Shown piece by piece: positions 17,751 through 26,526 of a DNA stretch of 64,000 nt. Source of the DNA: Gluconobacter thailandicus F149-1 = NBRC 100600 (GTDB lineage Bacteria > Pseudomonadota > Alphaproteobacteria > Acetobacterales > Acetobacteraceae); the NCBI RefSeq assembly GCF_000964465.1, contig NZ_BANH01000028.1:117382-181381 (forward strand), in the 5' to 3' direction. Below the pieces are notes generated by a model. It was not told where the DNA came from and made no database searches. It saw only the letters and a list, made by a program, of their open reading frames with translations. The position numbers and the translations under genes were made by a program. Each line of letters begins with the position of its first letter. Position 1 is the stretch's first letter.

Positions 17751-18806
17751 TTAGCGGGCCCGATTCACCGTGAACTGAACCGTTTCGATCAGAAGGCGGC
17801 GCAGTTCGCTATCCGGGAAAATGGACAGGGCTTCAACAGCTGCGTCGGCATAGACCTGCGCGCGGGCGATCGTCGTATTGATCGCACCCGTCTTTGCAAT
17901 CAGGTTCAGAGCATGAGGCAGATCGTCCTCAGTCTGCTCCCCTTCTCCAATGACGCGCTCCCAGAAAATACGATCTTCCGGCGAGCCAGCCTCATAGGCG
18001 GCCAGGACCGGCAGGGTGATCTTGCCTTCACGCATGTCATCACCAACGGTCTTGCCCAAAACCTGCTGGTCTGCGGCATAATCCAGGGCATCATCAACAA
18101 GCTGGAACGCCATACCCAGATTGGTGCCAAACCGCTCCAGAGCTTCCTCTTCTGCTTCCGGACGCTCGGCCACGACAGCGCCGACACGGCAGGCAGCCGC
18201 AAACAGCGCAGCCGTCTTGCCGTGAATGACTTCAAGATAGCGTTCTACAGGCGTCGTAAGGTCGTTCTGCACGACCATCTGAAGGACTTCACCTTCAGCA
18301 ATTGTCGCCGATGCATCCGACAGGATCGCCATGACCTTCAGGGAGCCGTCTGCTGTCATAAGCTGGAACGAGCGGGCGAACAGGAAGTCACCTACCAGCA
18401 CGGACGCCTTGTTGCCGAACACGGCATTGGCCGAAGCCAGCCCCCGACGCAACGTGCTCTCATCCACGACATCATCATGCAGCAGTGTGGCGGTATGAAT
18501 GAACTCAACGCAGGCGGCGAGCCCGACATGACGCTGATGGTCCGGACCCGGCTGATAACCGCACAGACGTGCGGAGGCCAGCGTCAGCAGCGGGCGAAGG
18601 CGCTTGCCTCCCGCCGCGACAAGATGGGCGCCAAGCTGCGGGATCAGGGGAACCGGACTTTCCATCCGGGCGATGATCGCCCGGTTGCAGGCCAGCATGT
18701 CTTCTTCAAGATAGGTAGAGAGTGCCGATAGCGCGCTCTCGCCTCCTGCACCCTGAACCACAGCTTTATCAACGGTCACGGCGGCATCCGGTGCGGCAGA
18801 ATCCAA
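17751..18806 (-). CDS. ispB: polyprenyl diphosphate synthase (octaprenyl/decaprenyl type)
   Basis: This 351-aa trans-prenyltransferase has both aspartate-rich motifs: the first as LLHDDVVDEST (DDVVD at 111-115) and the second as LVDDALDY near 237. GGKRLRPLL, the isopentenyl diphosphate site, is also present. The family builds the long isoprenoid tail of ubiquinone; acetic acid bacteria use UQ-9 or UQ-10, but chain length cannot be read reliably here. The ubiA product encoded near 38.6 kb uses this tail. It is transcribed alone, divergent from the methyltransferase gene, and ends at the shared strong terminator. Confidence 0.92.
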   Translation of the reverse strand: MDSAAPDAAVTVDKAVVQGAGGESALSALSTYLEEDMLACNRAIIARMESPVPLIPQLGAHLVAAGGKRLRPLLTLASARLCGYQPGPDHQRHVGLAACVEFIHTATLLHDDVVDESTLRRGLASANAVFGNKASVLVGDFLFARSFQLMTADGSLKVMAILSDASATIAEGEVLQMVVQNDLTTPVERYLEVIHGKTAALFAAACRVGAVVAERPEAEEEALERFGTNLGMAFQLVDDALDYAADQQVLGKTVGDDMREGKITLPVLAAYEAGSPEDRIFWERVIGEGEQTEDDLPHALNLIAKTGAINTTIARAQVYADAAVEALSIFPDSELRRLLIETVQFTVNRAR

Positions 18807-18953
18807 GGGTCTTTACTCCAGTTCCTGCATAACGCCCCGGGACTGCCCAGGACCATGCAGGCACGATATGATATGGCGTGTTCCCGTTCGTTCTTCCTGC
18901 GTGGAAAAGCGACCGGGGCATGTTCACGCCGGACGACAAATTGGAATGACCAT

Positions 18954-19793
18954 ATGAGCGGCAGCAGGAAGGCGGTCAACCCATTGCAGTCCCTTAAGAC
19001 CTCCCTGAACAGCACTTCCCCCCTTTCTGAAAAAGAAAGAGACGGCACATTGCTGAATGGACGACTCCGCTACACGCAGTTCCGGCAGGGATATCGCACG
19101 GGCCTGGAACCGGTGCTGATGGCCGCAGCCATTCCTGCCAGAGCCGGGGAGACCGTTCTGGAAGCCGGATGTGGTGCGGGAGCCGGATTGCTCTGTCTTG
19201 CAGCCCGCGTTCCGGGCGTCAGCGGAATTGGCCTTGAAGCAGATACCGACACGGTGGAACTGGCCGCTCACAATTTCCTGAACAATCCGTTTTCAGACTC
19301 GCGAACCAGTCTTTCCGTCGTTCAGGCCACCCTTCCAGCCATTCCTTCAACCCTCCGCGCCCGAGCGCCGACAGCAAACGGGCGCTTTCACCATGTGATG
19401 GCCAATCCTCCCTGGCATAGCGCCCACGGCACGCCTTCACCGGATGAGCGACGGCGTCTGGCACTCAGCGCGGAAAACAGCGATCCACAGGCATGGATCC
19501 GTGCCCTGACCCGATGGGTCCTGCCCGGGGGGACACTGACGTTCATCATATCCGCAGCCATTGCGGACAGAGCGTGTCAGACACTTCTGGAAAACGGTTG
19601 CGGCTCAATCCAGCTGTATCCCTTCTGGCCCAAACAGGGACGGGAAGCGAAACTGGTTCTGATCCAGGCCATTCATGGCGGCAAGGGCATCTTTCGCCTG
19701 CGCCCGGGACTGATCCTGCATGAAGAGGATGGCCGCTTTACCGATGCGGCCGAACGGGTTCTGCGATTGGGAGAGGCGCTGCCCGGCAGCTAA
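18954..19793 (+). CDS. class I SAM methyltransferase, TrmN6-like (tRNA adenine-N6 type)
   Basis: The 279-aa product has the SAM-binding motif VLEAGCGAGAGLL (about 68-80), an acidic motif II (GIGLEADTDT) and NPPW (151-154), the hallmark of N6-adenine methyltransferases. The opening LNGRLRYTQFRQGYR matches the COG4123 family, which includes TrmN6 of tRNA1(Val) A37 modification. The ATG at 18954 was preferred over one at 18855, whose extra 33 residues look non-coding. The true substrate is not certain. Confidence 0.8.
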   Translation: MSGSRKAVNPLQSLKTSLNSTSPLSEKERDGTLLNGRLRYTQFRQGYRTGLEPVLMAAAIPARAGETVLEAGCGAGAGLLCLAARVPGVSGIGLEADTDTVELAAHNFLNNPFSDSRTSLSVVQATLPAIPSTLRARAPTANGRFHHVMANPPWHSAHGTPSPDERRRLALSAENSDPQAWIRALTRWVLPGGTLTFIISAAIADRACQTLLENGCGSIQLYPFWPKQGREAKLVLIQAIHGGKGIFRLRPGLILHEEDGRFTDAAERVLRLGEALPGS

Positions 19794-19811
19794 CCTCTCC
19801 CAACATGCAGA

Positions 19812-20834
19812 TTATTCGAAGACGTTGCCTTCGAAAGCTTCTTCCCAGGTGCCGGACGTAGAGGCACGGGAATATTCCGTGGAGCGGTTTTCGAAGAAGT
19901 TCGCGTGCTCGACAGCATTCAGCATGTCATCGATCCAAGGCAGCGGATTTTCTTCCTCGCCGTAAACCGGATCAAGGCCAAGCTGCGTCAGGCGACGATC
20001 TGCGATGAAGCGAATGTAACGCTTGACGTCATTTGAAGACATTCCTTCAACCGGGCCCATTTCAAAGGCCAGATCAATGAACGCGTCTTCATGCTCAACG
20101 GTCGTACGGCAGATTTCCTTCAGTTCTTCGCGGAAATCTTCCGTCCACAGTTCCGGATTCTCACGGATGAACGTGCGGAACAGGCGGATCATCGACAGGC
20201 AGTGCAGCGTTTCATCACGCACTGACCAGGACACGATCTGCCCCATGCCCTTGAGCTTGTTGAAGCGCGGGAAGTTCAGCAGGATCGCAAACGATGCGAA
20301 GAGCTGAAGCCCTTCCATGAAGGCACCGAATGCCGCCATGGTCTTCGCGATTTCACGCTTGTTGTCGATGTTGAACGACTGCATGAAATCGTATTTGTCC
20401 TTCATCTCCTTGTACTTCAGGAAGGCCGAATACTCTGTTTCAGGCATCCCGATGGTGTCGAGAAGATGGGAATAGGCCGCGATGTGAATCGTCTCGATGT
20501 TCGAGAACGAAGACAGCATCATCAGCACTTCGGTTGGCTTGAAGACCTGGCTGTAATATTTCATGTACGCGGAATTCACTTCCACGTCGGCCTGTGTGAA
20601 GAAGCGGAAGATCTGCGTCACGAGATGCTGTTCGGCTTCCGTCAGCGTGCGGTGCCAGTCCTTCACGTCGTCAGCCAGAGGCACTTCTTCCGGGAGCCAG
20701 TGAACGCGCTGCTGGGTCAGCCAGGCGTCATAGGCCCAAGGGTAGCGAAACGGTTTGTAAACCGGGTTCGCGGTCATCAGGTCATAGTGCTCGGGTGCTG
20801 GAGTTGCTCCAGCAGTCGGGGTCGGGTTGCTCAT
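19812..20834 (-). CDS. nrdB: ribonucleoside-diphosphate reductase subunit beta (class I, tyrosyl radical)
   Basis: The beta subunit stores the diiron/tyrosyl radical needed by NrdA to make deoxyribonucleotides. The 340-aa product shows the expected iron ligands (D83, E114 and H117 in SNIETIHIAAYS, E174 in FMEGL, E208 and H211 in RDETLHC), and Y121 lies four residues after H117, as the radical tyrosine does in E. coli. No N-terminal ATP-cone is present. It is separated from nrdA by 722 bases and a terminator, so it has its own promoter. I found no clear NrdR box pair upstream of it. Confidence 0.95.
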   Translation of the reverse strand: MSNPTPTAGATPAPEHYDLMTANPVYKPFRYPWAYDAWLTQQRVHWLPEEVPLADDVKDWHRTLTEAEQHLVTQIFRFFTQADVEVNSAYMKYYSQVFKPTEVLMMLSSFSNIETIHIAAYSHLLDTIGMPETEYSAFLKYKEMKDKYDFMQSFNIDNKREIAKTMAAFGAFMEGLQLFASFAILLNFPRFNKLKGMGQIVSWSVRDETLHCLSMIRLFRTFIRENPELWTEDFREELKEICRTTVEHEDAFIDLAFEMGPVEGMSSNDVKRYIRFIADRRLTQLGLDPVYGEEENPLPWIDDMLNAVEHANFFENRSTEYSRASTSGTWEEAFEGNVFE

Positions 20835-21318
20835 GACCTTACTTTCCTCAAAGACACGTTTTCCCTGTGGCCGCCCTTCTCCGGTTCAGAGAAGCTGGAC
20901 ACATAAGAAATTCGTGTTTTTCAATACCTTAGTCAGTCTGGAGACCATCGCGTGGGTATGGCTATGCTCAACCCCGATCATCCAGAATCATTCTGGCGCA
21001 GATCATAACCTCCGACGCCTCATCAGTCGACAATCCATTCTTGTCCGAGACGAAAACGCGAGGGTTATGCAAGCCGCGCAACCCTCCCGGCGAAGCCTCC
21101 ATGCCTCAGCAAAAGTGTTGCTTCTGGCCACGCTCTCACTTTCTTGCGCCCAGTCTTCTCCCTATCTGCATTTATCTGCCGGAATGGCTCGGATTTGTCC
21201 CCACCGATCCGATGATGACGACATCCCTGATAGTGCGAAACTCCACTGCAACGACAAAAGGATTGGTGCCGGGAAGTGATGCTACCGGGCTGGCCGGCAC
21301 AGGTGAACGGCATCTCCA

Positions 21319-21489
21319 TTGTTCCAGAAATGTGAAACGGACTGTTTACGTGCATCCCCCCTTTCCGCCGGAAACAGCCAGATTCATTTCATCGCGCCAG
21401 GCGCTACTTTGGGATGGATTGCTACAGCGCTCGGGCTGATCGGACTTTGGCTGGGCTTCCGCCAAACCGAGGGGCCTAAGGCGCTTTGA
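21319..21489 (+). CDS. possible membrane micro-ORF (weak)
   Basis: The frame ends with IAPGATLGWIATALG-LIGLWLGFRQ and then TEGPKAL before the TGA at 21487. That is one convincing hydrophobic segment with a charged tail. The only in-frame start is a TTG at 21319 after an in-frame stop at 21304, and no good ribosome binding site is visible. It may be the remnant of a longer gene broken by frameshift, or chance. Confidence 0.2.
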   Translation: MFQKCETDCLRASPLSAGNSQIHFIAPGATLGWIATALGLIGLWLGFRQTEGPKAL

Positions 21490-21501
21490 AGGCATAAAAA
21501 A

Positions 21502-21529
21502 GCCCGGCTCCTCAATCAAGGAACCGGGC
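21502..21529 (-). terminator. terminator of nrdA
   Basis: GCCCGGCTCC (21502-21511) and GGAACCGGGC (21520-21529) pair with one mismatch around an 8-base loop. On the minus strand the stem is followed by six T residues, about 28 bases after the nrdA stop. It separates nrdA from nrdB transcription. Confidence 0.85.
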
Positions 21530-21556
21530 CTTTCAGACTGGTATTACCGAACTGCC

Positions 21557-23533
21557 TTACTGGCAGGCGAGGCACTCTTCATAATCGCCACTGCTCATCT
21601 TGCCGCGTGGGGCGGTCTGCGCCGTGGCTTCGTACTTCTCGTCGTCCAGAATGTCACTCTTCACGGCAAGCGTGGAGACCGCATCGGCACGCTGCACCGA
21701 CAGGGAGCGGCAGTAATACAGAGACTTCAGGCCCTTCTTCCAGGCCTGGAAGTGGATCTGGTGCAGGTCGCGCTTATGGACATCTGCCGGCAGGAACAGA
21801 TTGACCGACTGGGCCTGGCAGATGAACGGTGCACGGTCTGCCGCATGTTCGACAACCCAGCGCTGATCCAGCTCAAAGGCTGTCTTGAAGACGTCTTTTT
21901 CATCCTGCGTCAGGAAGTCCAGATGCTGGACAGACCCTTTGCTCAGGGTGATGTCAGACCAGACCTTGTCCGTATTCTGACCGCGCTCTTCAAGGATCTT
22001 GGTCAGATGACGATTGCGAACCGAGAACGAGCCGGACAGCGTCTTCTGGAGGAAAACGTTGGCACTGATTGGCTCGATGCCCGGGCTGGCATTGCCTGTG
22101 ATGATGGAAATGGATGCTGTCGGGGCAATCGCCAGCTTATGCGAGAAACGCTCCATGAAGCCGTATTCCTCGGCATCCGGGCATGGACCCCGCAGTTCCG
22201 CCAGCTTCTTTGAAGCCGCATCGGCCTGAGCACGGATATGCTGAAAGATCTTTTTGTTCCAGACCTTCGCCATCACGCTCTCGAACGGAATCATACGAGC
22301 CTGAAGGAAGGAATGGTATCCCATCACACCAAGACCAACGGACCGCTCACGGGCAGCTGCGTATTTGGCACGCGCCATGTCGTCCGGAGCACGGTCAATG
22401 AAATCCTGCAGGACGTTATCGAGGAACAGCATGACGTCCTCGATGAACTGAGGATCGTCTTTCCATTCGTCCCAGGTTTCCAGGTTCAGGGAAGACAGGC
22501 AGCAGACAGCCGTCCGATTCTTGCCGTGGTGATCGATGCCGGTCGGCAACGTGATCTCGGCGCAGAGGTTGGACGTCTTGACCTCAAGACCAGCCAGCTT
22601 GTGATGCTCCGGACGGGCCCGGTTCACATGATCCGAGTAGATGATGTACGGCTCGCCCTGCTCCATGCGGGCCGTCAGGATACGGATCCATAGGGCGCGG
22701 GCAGAGACCTTGCGGATAATGCTGTGATCCTTCGGGGAAAGGAGCGCCCATTCCTCGTCAGCTTCGACAGCGCGCATGAAAGCATCCGTAACCAGCACAC
22801 CATGATGCAGGTTCAGGGCCTTACGGTTCGGATCGCCACCCGTCGGACGGCGCATTTCGGTGAATTCTTCGATTTCAGGGTGCCAGACCGGCAGGTACAC
22901 GGCCGCAGATCCACGACGCAGGGACCCCTGCGAGATGGCCAGTGTCAGGCTGTCCATCACGCGGATAAACGGAATGACGCCGGACGTCTTGCCATTACGA
23001 CCGATGTTCTCGCCGATCGAACGCAGATTACCCCAGTAGGACCCGATGCCGCCGCCCTTGGACGCCAGCCAGACGTTCTCGTTCCAGAGACCGACAATAC
23101 CTTCAAGGCTGTCTTCCGCTTCGTTCAGGAAGCAGGAGATCGGCAAACCACGAGACGTTCCGCCATTGGACAGGATCGGCGTAGCGGGCATGAACCAGTG
23201 GCGGGAAATATAGTCATAAATGCGCTGGGCGTGGCCCTGATCTGCGCCGTAATAGGACGCAACGCGCGCAAACAGATCCTGATAATGCTCGCCGGGCAGA
23301 AGGTAACGATTGTCCAGCGTCGCCTTGCCAAAATCCGTCAGCAGGGAATCGCGCGAACGATCCACCCGCACCGCGTGATGCCCCGGAAGCTGCACGACAT
23401 CGTCGAACATATCCGGGGTTTCGTCCCCTTCCCCAACAGCCGGCTCACCAACGGGATGGTCAACAGGCGGTAGCACGTCATGCGGGCGGTCGGCCGTATG
23501 TGGCGTGTCCATCGTCACGTCATGAAGTGTCAT
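21557..23533 (-). CDS. nrdA: ribonucleoside-diphosphate reductase subunit alpha (class I)
   Basis: The catalytic subunit reduces NDPs to dNDPs. Recognisable blocks are GLPISCFLNEAEDSLEGI (first substrate-site cysteine), SKGGGIGSYWGNLR, KTSNLCAEI (thiyl-radical region), CCLSSLNLETW, and a C-terminal CLACQ pair that would be re-reduced by thioredoxin. At 658 aa it is about 100 residues shorter than E. coli NrdA. After a disordered 50-residue N-terminus it enters the catalytic barrel directly (SLLTDFGKATLDNRYLLPGE), so the ATP-cone that gives dATP inhibition appears to be missing. It is transcribed alone, under a paired NrdR operator and a structured leader. Confidence 0.95.
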   Translation of the reverse strand: MTLHDVTMDTPHTADRPHDVLPPVDHPVGEPAVGEGDETPDMFDDVVQLPGHHAVRVDRSRDSLLTDFGKATLDNRYLLPGEHYQDLFARVASYYGADQGHAQRIYDYISRHWFMPATPILSNGGTSRGLPISCFLNEAEDSLEGIVGLWNENVWLASKGGGIGSYWGNLRSIGENIGRNGKTSGVIPFIRVMDSLTLAISQGSLRRGSAAVYLPVWHPEIEEFTEMRRPTGGDPNRKALNLHHGVLVTDAFMRAVEADEEWALLSPKDHSIIRKVSARALWIRILTARMEQGEPYIIYSDHVNRARPEHHKLAGLEVKTSNLCAEITLPTGIDHHGKNRTAVCCLSSLNLETWDEWKDDPQFIEDVMLFLDNVLQDFIDRAPDDMARAKYAAARERSVGLGVMGYHSFLQARMIPFESVMAKVWNKKIFQHIRAQADAASKKLAELRGPCPDAEEYGFMERFSHKLAIAPTASISIITGNASPGIEPISANVFLQKTLSGSFSVRNRHLTKILEERGQNTDKVWSDITLSKGSVQHLDFLTQDEKDVFKTAFELDQRWVVEHAADRAPFICQAQSVNLFLPADVHKRDLHQIHFQAWKKGLKSLYYCRSLSVQRADAVSTLAVKSDILDDEKYEATAQTAPRGKMSSGDYEECLACQ

Positions 23534-23567
23534 TGCGCTCTGCTCCGGCGGTCTGTTTTTTCGATTT

Positions 23568-23656
23568 GATGACCCTCCAATTCCACACTCGCCGTGCTCA
23601 CTGCAAGCGAACTCTTCGCTTGCAAAATGGAAAGAGCTGTGAATTTGGAGTCATCC
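23568..23656 (-). ncRNA. structured 5' leader of nrdA
   Basis: Just upstream of nrdA an outer imperfect stem pairs GATGACCCTCCAATTCCACA (23568-23587) with TGTGAATTTGGAGTCATC (23638-23655), about 17 pairs with single- or two-base bulges. It encloses a perfect 10-bp hairpin TGCAAGCGAA/TTCGCTTGCA (23602-23611 / 23615-23624) with a 3-base loop. If transcription starts near the NrdR boxes, this would be an RNA element of about 90 bases in the nrdA leader. There is no T-run, so it is not a simple terminator. It could instead be a DNA-level site. Confidence 0.4.
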
Positions 23657-23698
23657 ATATCTAGGGGCAAAAATGATCCACACCCCTATATATAGGGG
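23652..23698 (-). promoter_or_regulatory. paired NrdR boxes upstream of nrdA
   Basis: Box 2 is a perfect 16-bp palindrome CCCCTATATATAGGGG (23683-23698). Box 1 is CATCCATATCTAGGGG (23652-23667), sharing the ATATCTAG/ATATATAG core of NrdR sites. The two start exactly 31 bases apart, three helical turns, which is the spacing known for NrdR operators. They lie about 120-165 bases upstream of the nrdA start. NrdR represses ribonucleotide reductase genes when dATP is abundant. The nrdR gene itself is not in the window. Confidence 0.8.
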
Positions 23699-23849
23699 CA
23701 ATCGCAGAAAACCGCCGCAAGTTCCCATTCATCCCCAAGCAGCTTTCCCGGCGTGACATCACAACCACACGGACAGAGGATTTTAACCGCAACCGAAGAC
23801 CGGCTCCTCACGTTGGAGAACCCGACCCCAAACATGCGGAGAGCGTCTC

Positions 23850-24281
23850 ATGACCATCAACAAGAAAGCTTCGGCTCACTGGAGCGGAACCATCAAGGAA
23901 GGCAAAGGCACCATCTCGACACAGAGTGGCGCCCTTCAGGATCAGCCTTATGGTTTCAACACGCGATTCGAAGACAAGCCGGGCACCAACCCTGAAGAAC
24001 TCCTCGGTGCGGCCCATGCGAGCTGCTTCACAATGGCGCTATCTCTGATTCTTGGTGATGCTGGTTTCACAGCCGACTCCCTCGATACGGAGTCGACAAT
24101 TTCCCTGGATAAGGTTGGCGACGGCTTTTCCGTTACAAAGGCTCATCTGACGCTTCGTGGCGTGGTTCCGAACGCGACTGAGGCTGACTTTATCGATGCC
24201 GCCAACAAGGCCAAGATTGGCTGTCCGATGTCCAAGGTTCTCAATACGGAGATCACCCTGGACGCCAAACTCGCCAGCTAA
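23850..24281 (+). CDS. osmC: OsmC family peroxiredoxin-like hydroperoxide reductase
   Basis: This 143-aa protein has the two redox cysteines of the OsmC/Ohr family: C59 in AAHASCFTMALS and C125 in AKIGCPMSKVL. HWSGTIKEGKGTIST at the N-terminus and the PEELLGAAHA block place it with OsmC rather than Ohr. The family reduces organic hydroperoxides with dihydrolipoyl or similar thiols in the cytoplasm. It diverges from nrdA across the NrdR box region and ends against aroC at a small hairpin. Confidence 0.92.
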   Translation: MTINKKASAHWSGTIKEGKGTISTQSGALQDQPYGFNTRFEDKPGTNPEELLGAAHASCFTMALSLILGDAGFTADSLDTESTISLDKVGDGFSVTKAHLTLRGVVPNATEADFIDAANKAKIGCPMSKVLNTEITLDAKLAS

Positions 24282-24289
24282 AATTTGAA

Positions 24290-24313
24290 GGCTGGGATTA
24301 ATTATCCCCAGCC
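24290..24313. terminator. hairpin between convergent osmC and aroC
   Basis: GGCTGGG (24290-24296) and CCCAGCC (24307-24313) form a 7-bp stem over a 10-base AT-rich loop that spans the aroC stop codon. It is a probable shared terminator, though T-runs are poor on both sides. Confidence 0.4.
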
Positions 24314-25381
24314 ACACTGCGCATGATTACGCAGCAGGTGGTCTGCAAGAACGCAGGCCATCATGGCTTCGGCCACAGGGACGGCACGGATACCGATACA
24401 CGGATCGTGCCGTCCCTTGGTGCGAACCTCTACCGCGTCCCCTGCACTATTGATGCTGGGCACTGGCGTCAGGATCGAGCTGGTTGGTTTGATGGCGAAG
24501 CGAGCCACGATCGGTTGCCCTGTGGAGATGCCTCCAAGGATGCCACCTGCATGATTCGACGCAAACTGCGGCCCTGGTGCAATCGGGTCAGCATTTTGCT
24601 CTCCACGAAGCGCAGCCACGGCAAAACCATCACCGATCTCGACGCCCTTCACACCATTGATACCCATCAGGGCACCCGCCAGATCCGCGTCCAGCTTTCC
24701 ATAAACCGGCGCACCAAGACCGGGAGGCAGACCTTCTGCAACAACCTCAACAGTTGCACCAATGGACGATCCATCCTTACGGACAGAGTCGAGCAGTTCT
24801 TCCCAAGGACCAACGCTCGCTGCATCGGGGCACCAAAGCGGATTACGCTCCACTTCATCCCAGTCCCAGCGAGACGGATCAATGGTCTGCCCGCCGATGC
24901 CTGTCAGGGCTGCGCGAATCTTCACGCCCTCCCCGATCAGCGTTTTCAGAAGCACACGCGCAACGGCACCCGCGGCGACACGCATGGCCGTTTCACGAGC
25001 GGACGAGCGACCGCCGCCTCGGTAATCACGGATGCCGTATTTCAGGTCATAAGCAATATCGGCATGGCCCGGACGATAGCTCTGGGCAATCTCACCATAA
25101 TCTTTCGACCGCTGATCGGTGTTCTCGATCATCAGCGAGATGGGCGTTCCGGTCGTCTGGCCTTCAAACACCCCCGACAGGATCCGGACCTGATCCGGCT
25201 CCCGCCTCTGGGTCGTGAAGCGAGACTGCCCCGGCCGACGACGATCAAGCCAGGGCTGGATGTCCGCCTCGGACAGCTTCAGGCGGGGTGGACAGCCATC
25301 CACGACGCAGCCAATGGCTGGCCCGTGGCTCTCACCCCAGGTGGTGACGCGAAAGAGTTGCCCGAAGCTGTTGTCTGACAT
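24302..25381 (-). CDS. aroC: chorismate synthase
   Basis: AroC eliminates phosphate from EPSP to give chorismate, using reduced FMN. The 359-aa product begins [20 protein letters not shown], the typical signature, and has [14 protein letters not shown], the [11 protein letters not shown] block and a late [15 protein letters not shown] block. The ATG at 25381 gives the family N-terminus; an in-frame start 9 codons earlier lies inside fabI. It starts one base after the fabI stop, so fabI and aroC form an operon joining fatty acid and aromatic synthesis. Confidence 0.97.
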   Translation of the reverse strand: MSDNSFGQLFRVTTWGESHGPAIGCVVDGCPPRLKLSEADIQPWLDRRRPGQSRFTTQRREPDQVRILSGVFEGQTTGTPISLMIENTDQRSKDYGEIAQSYRPGHADIAYDLKYGIRDYRGGGRSSARETAMRVAAGAVARVLLKTLIGEGVKIRAALTGIGGQTIDPSRWDWDEVERNPLWCPDAASVGPWEELLDSVRKDGSSIGATVEVVAEGLPPGLGAPVYGKLDADLAGALMGINGVKGVEIGDGFAVAALRGEQNADPIAPGPQFASNHAGGILGGISTGQPIVARFAIKPTSSILTPVPSINSAGDAVEVRTKGRHDPCIGIRAVPVAEAMMACVLADHLLRNHAQCGWG

Positions 25382-25382
25382 G

Positions 25383-26234
25383 TCAGTCCCCGGAGCTGAC
25401 AGCAGCAATGTCGGGAGCTGCCGGGTTCTTCATGCCGACCGTATGGTAGCCGCAATCCACATGATGGATTTCGCCCGTCACACCGCTGGAGAGGTCAGAG
25501 AGCAGATACATGCCCGAACCGCCGACGTCCTTCAGTGTTACGTTACGCTCCATCGGGGCGTTAAGCTGGTTCCAGCGCAGGATGTAGCGGAAGTCGCTGA
25601 TGCCGTTGGCGGCCAGCGTCATGATCGGGCCAGCGGAGATTCCGTTCACGCGGATATCGTCACGGCCAAGATCGGCAGCCATGTAGCGCACGGAGGCTTC
25701 AAGCGCCGCCTTGGCCACGCCCATGACGTTGTAGTGCGGCATAACGCGCTCGGCACCGAGATAGGTCATGCTCAGGAATGAGCCGCCAGCGTTCATCATA
25801 GCAGACGCGCGACGGGCGACGGACACGAAAGAATAGCAGGAAATGTCCATGGCCTGCAGGAAGGCATCACGCGGCGTGTCGATGTAGCGGCCGCGCAGGT
25901 ACTGCTTGTCAGCAAAGGCGATGGCATGAAGTACGAAGTCGATCTTGCCCCACACCTTTTCGATTTCATCGAACGTGGCATCAATTGCGGCGTCATCGCT
26001 GACATCACAAGGCAGAACCAGATCAGAGCCAACGCTTTCCGCCAATGGACGAACGCGCTTGCCAAGAGCCTCACCCTGATAGGTGAAGGCCAGTTCCGCG
26101 CCCTGTGCAGCACAGGCGCTGGCAATGGCCCACGCGATGGAGTGCTTGTTGGCAACACCCATGATGACACCGCGCTTGCTCTTCATGAGGGTGCCGGTCA
26201 CGGGAGCCGGAATGTTGTCTTCTGTTTCAGACAT
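25383..26234 (-). CDS. fabI: enoyl-[acyl-carrier-protein] reductase (NADH)
   Basis: FabI reduces enoyl-ACP in the last step of each fatty acid elongation cycle. This 283-aa short-chain dehydrogenase shows the cofactor-binding [15 protein letters not shown] start and the catalytic Tyr-x6-Lys (Y168 and K175 in [13 protein letters not shown]), with Y158 ten residues earlier as in E. coli. The ATG at 26234 was chosen because upstream in-frame sequence is non-coding in style. It is followed by aroC after one base. The promoter lies in the region shared with pdxH, which carries a perfect inverted repeat. Confidence 0.95.
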   Translation of the reverse strand: MSETEDNIPAPVTGTLMKSKRGVIMGVANKHSIAWAIASACAAQGAELAFTYQGEALGKRVRPLAESVGSDLVLPCDVSDDAAIDATFDEIEKVWGKIDFVLHAIAFADKQYLRGRYIDTPRDAFLQAMDISCYSFVSVARRASAMMNAGGSFLSMTYLGAERVMPHYNVMGVAKAALEASVRYMAADLGRDDIRVNGISAGPIMTLAANGISDFRYILRWNQLNAPMERNVTLKDVGGSGMYLLSDLSSGVTGEIHHVDCGYHTVGMKNPAAPDIAAVSSGD

Positions 26235-26526
26235 TGGATGTTTCCTGAATCGCGTTGGCGTATTAGCGCCGTGGTCGCACAAGAGATGCCAGCAAACAAG
26301 AGTAACACGACACTCAATGCCTCTTCGGCGGCAGTTTCCCGCCGTAGTGTGGATTTCAGGCCCATGAGACAGGTCAAGGCATGCGCTTTTTCCCGCTCTA
26401 TATAGTGTCCTGGACACTATAATTCTGAGCTCTGGATTGGCAGGGTCTGTTCCGGGACCCGGACGGAACCGCTATAATTCCCGTTCTGCTCTTTCAGGGC
26501 CGTCCCCGCTGCTTCAGGAGACTTCC
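26235..26526. promoter_or_regulatory. divergent intergenic region fabI / pdxH
   Basis: These 292 bases hold the promoters of fabI (minus) and pdxH (plus). The main feature is the inverted repeat at 26401-26421, next to a TATAGT that could be a -10 hexamer. A ribosome binding site CAGGAGA precedes pdxH. No other structure was found. Confidence 0.5.
26401..26421. promoter_or_regulatory. perfect inverted repeat, probable operator
   Basis: TATAGTGTCC and GGACACTATA are perfect 10-bp arms around a single T. The symmetry and length fit a dimeric repressor of the MarR, TetR or similar class; the regulator is unknown and not encoded nearby. It sits 106 bases before pdxH and 167 before fabI. TATAGT inside the left arm could be a -10 element, which would make it a repression site. 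Confidence 0.6.

Larger units (their letters stand above)
20835..21556. other. long intergenic region between nrdB and nrdA
   Basis: These 722 bases carry the nrdB promoter (minus strand), the nrdA terminator at 21502-21529 and no certain gene. Short open frames on both strands (for example 21041-21439 plus and 21065-21355 minus) lack coding character. A 7-bp stem GAGGGTT/AACCCTC (21060-21066 / 21080-21086) is visible but of unknown role. The last plus-strand frame before 21489 reads like a membrane helix and is listed separately. Confidence 0.6.

Noticed and set aside
20835..20960. NrdR boxes upstream of nrdB
   Set aside because: ACACATAAGAAATTCGTGT is only loosely symmetric and has no partner at 31-32 bases.
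21041..21439. 132-residue frame in the nrdB-nrdA gap
   Set aside because: Skewed, low-complexity composition, no ribosome binding site and no recognisable domain.
22724..23473. 249-residue plus-strand frame opposite nrdA
   Set aside because: Antisense shadow; nrdA is certain in this region.
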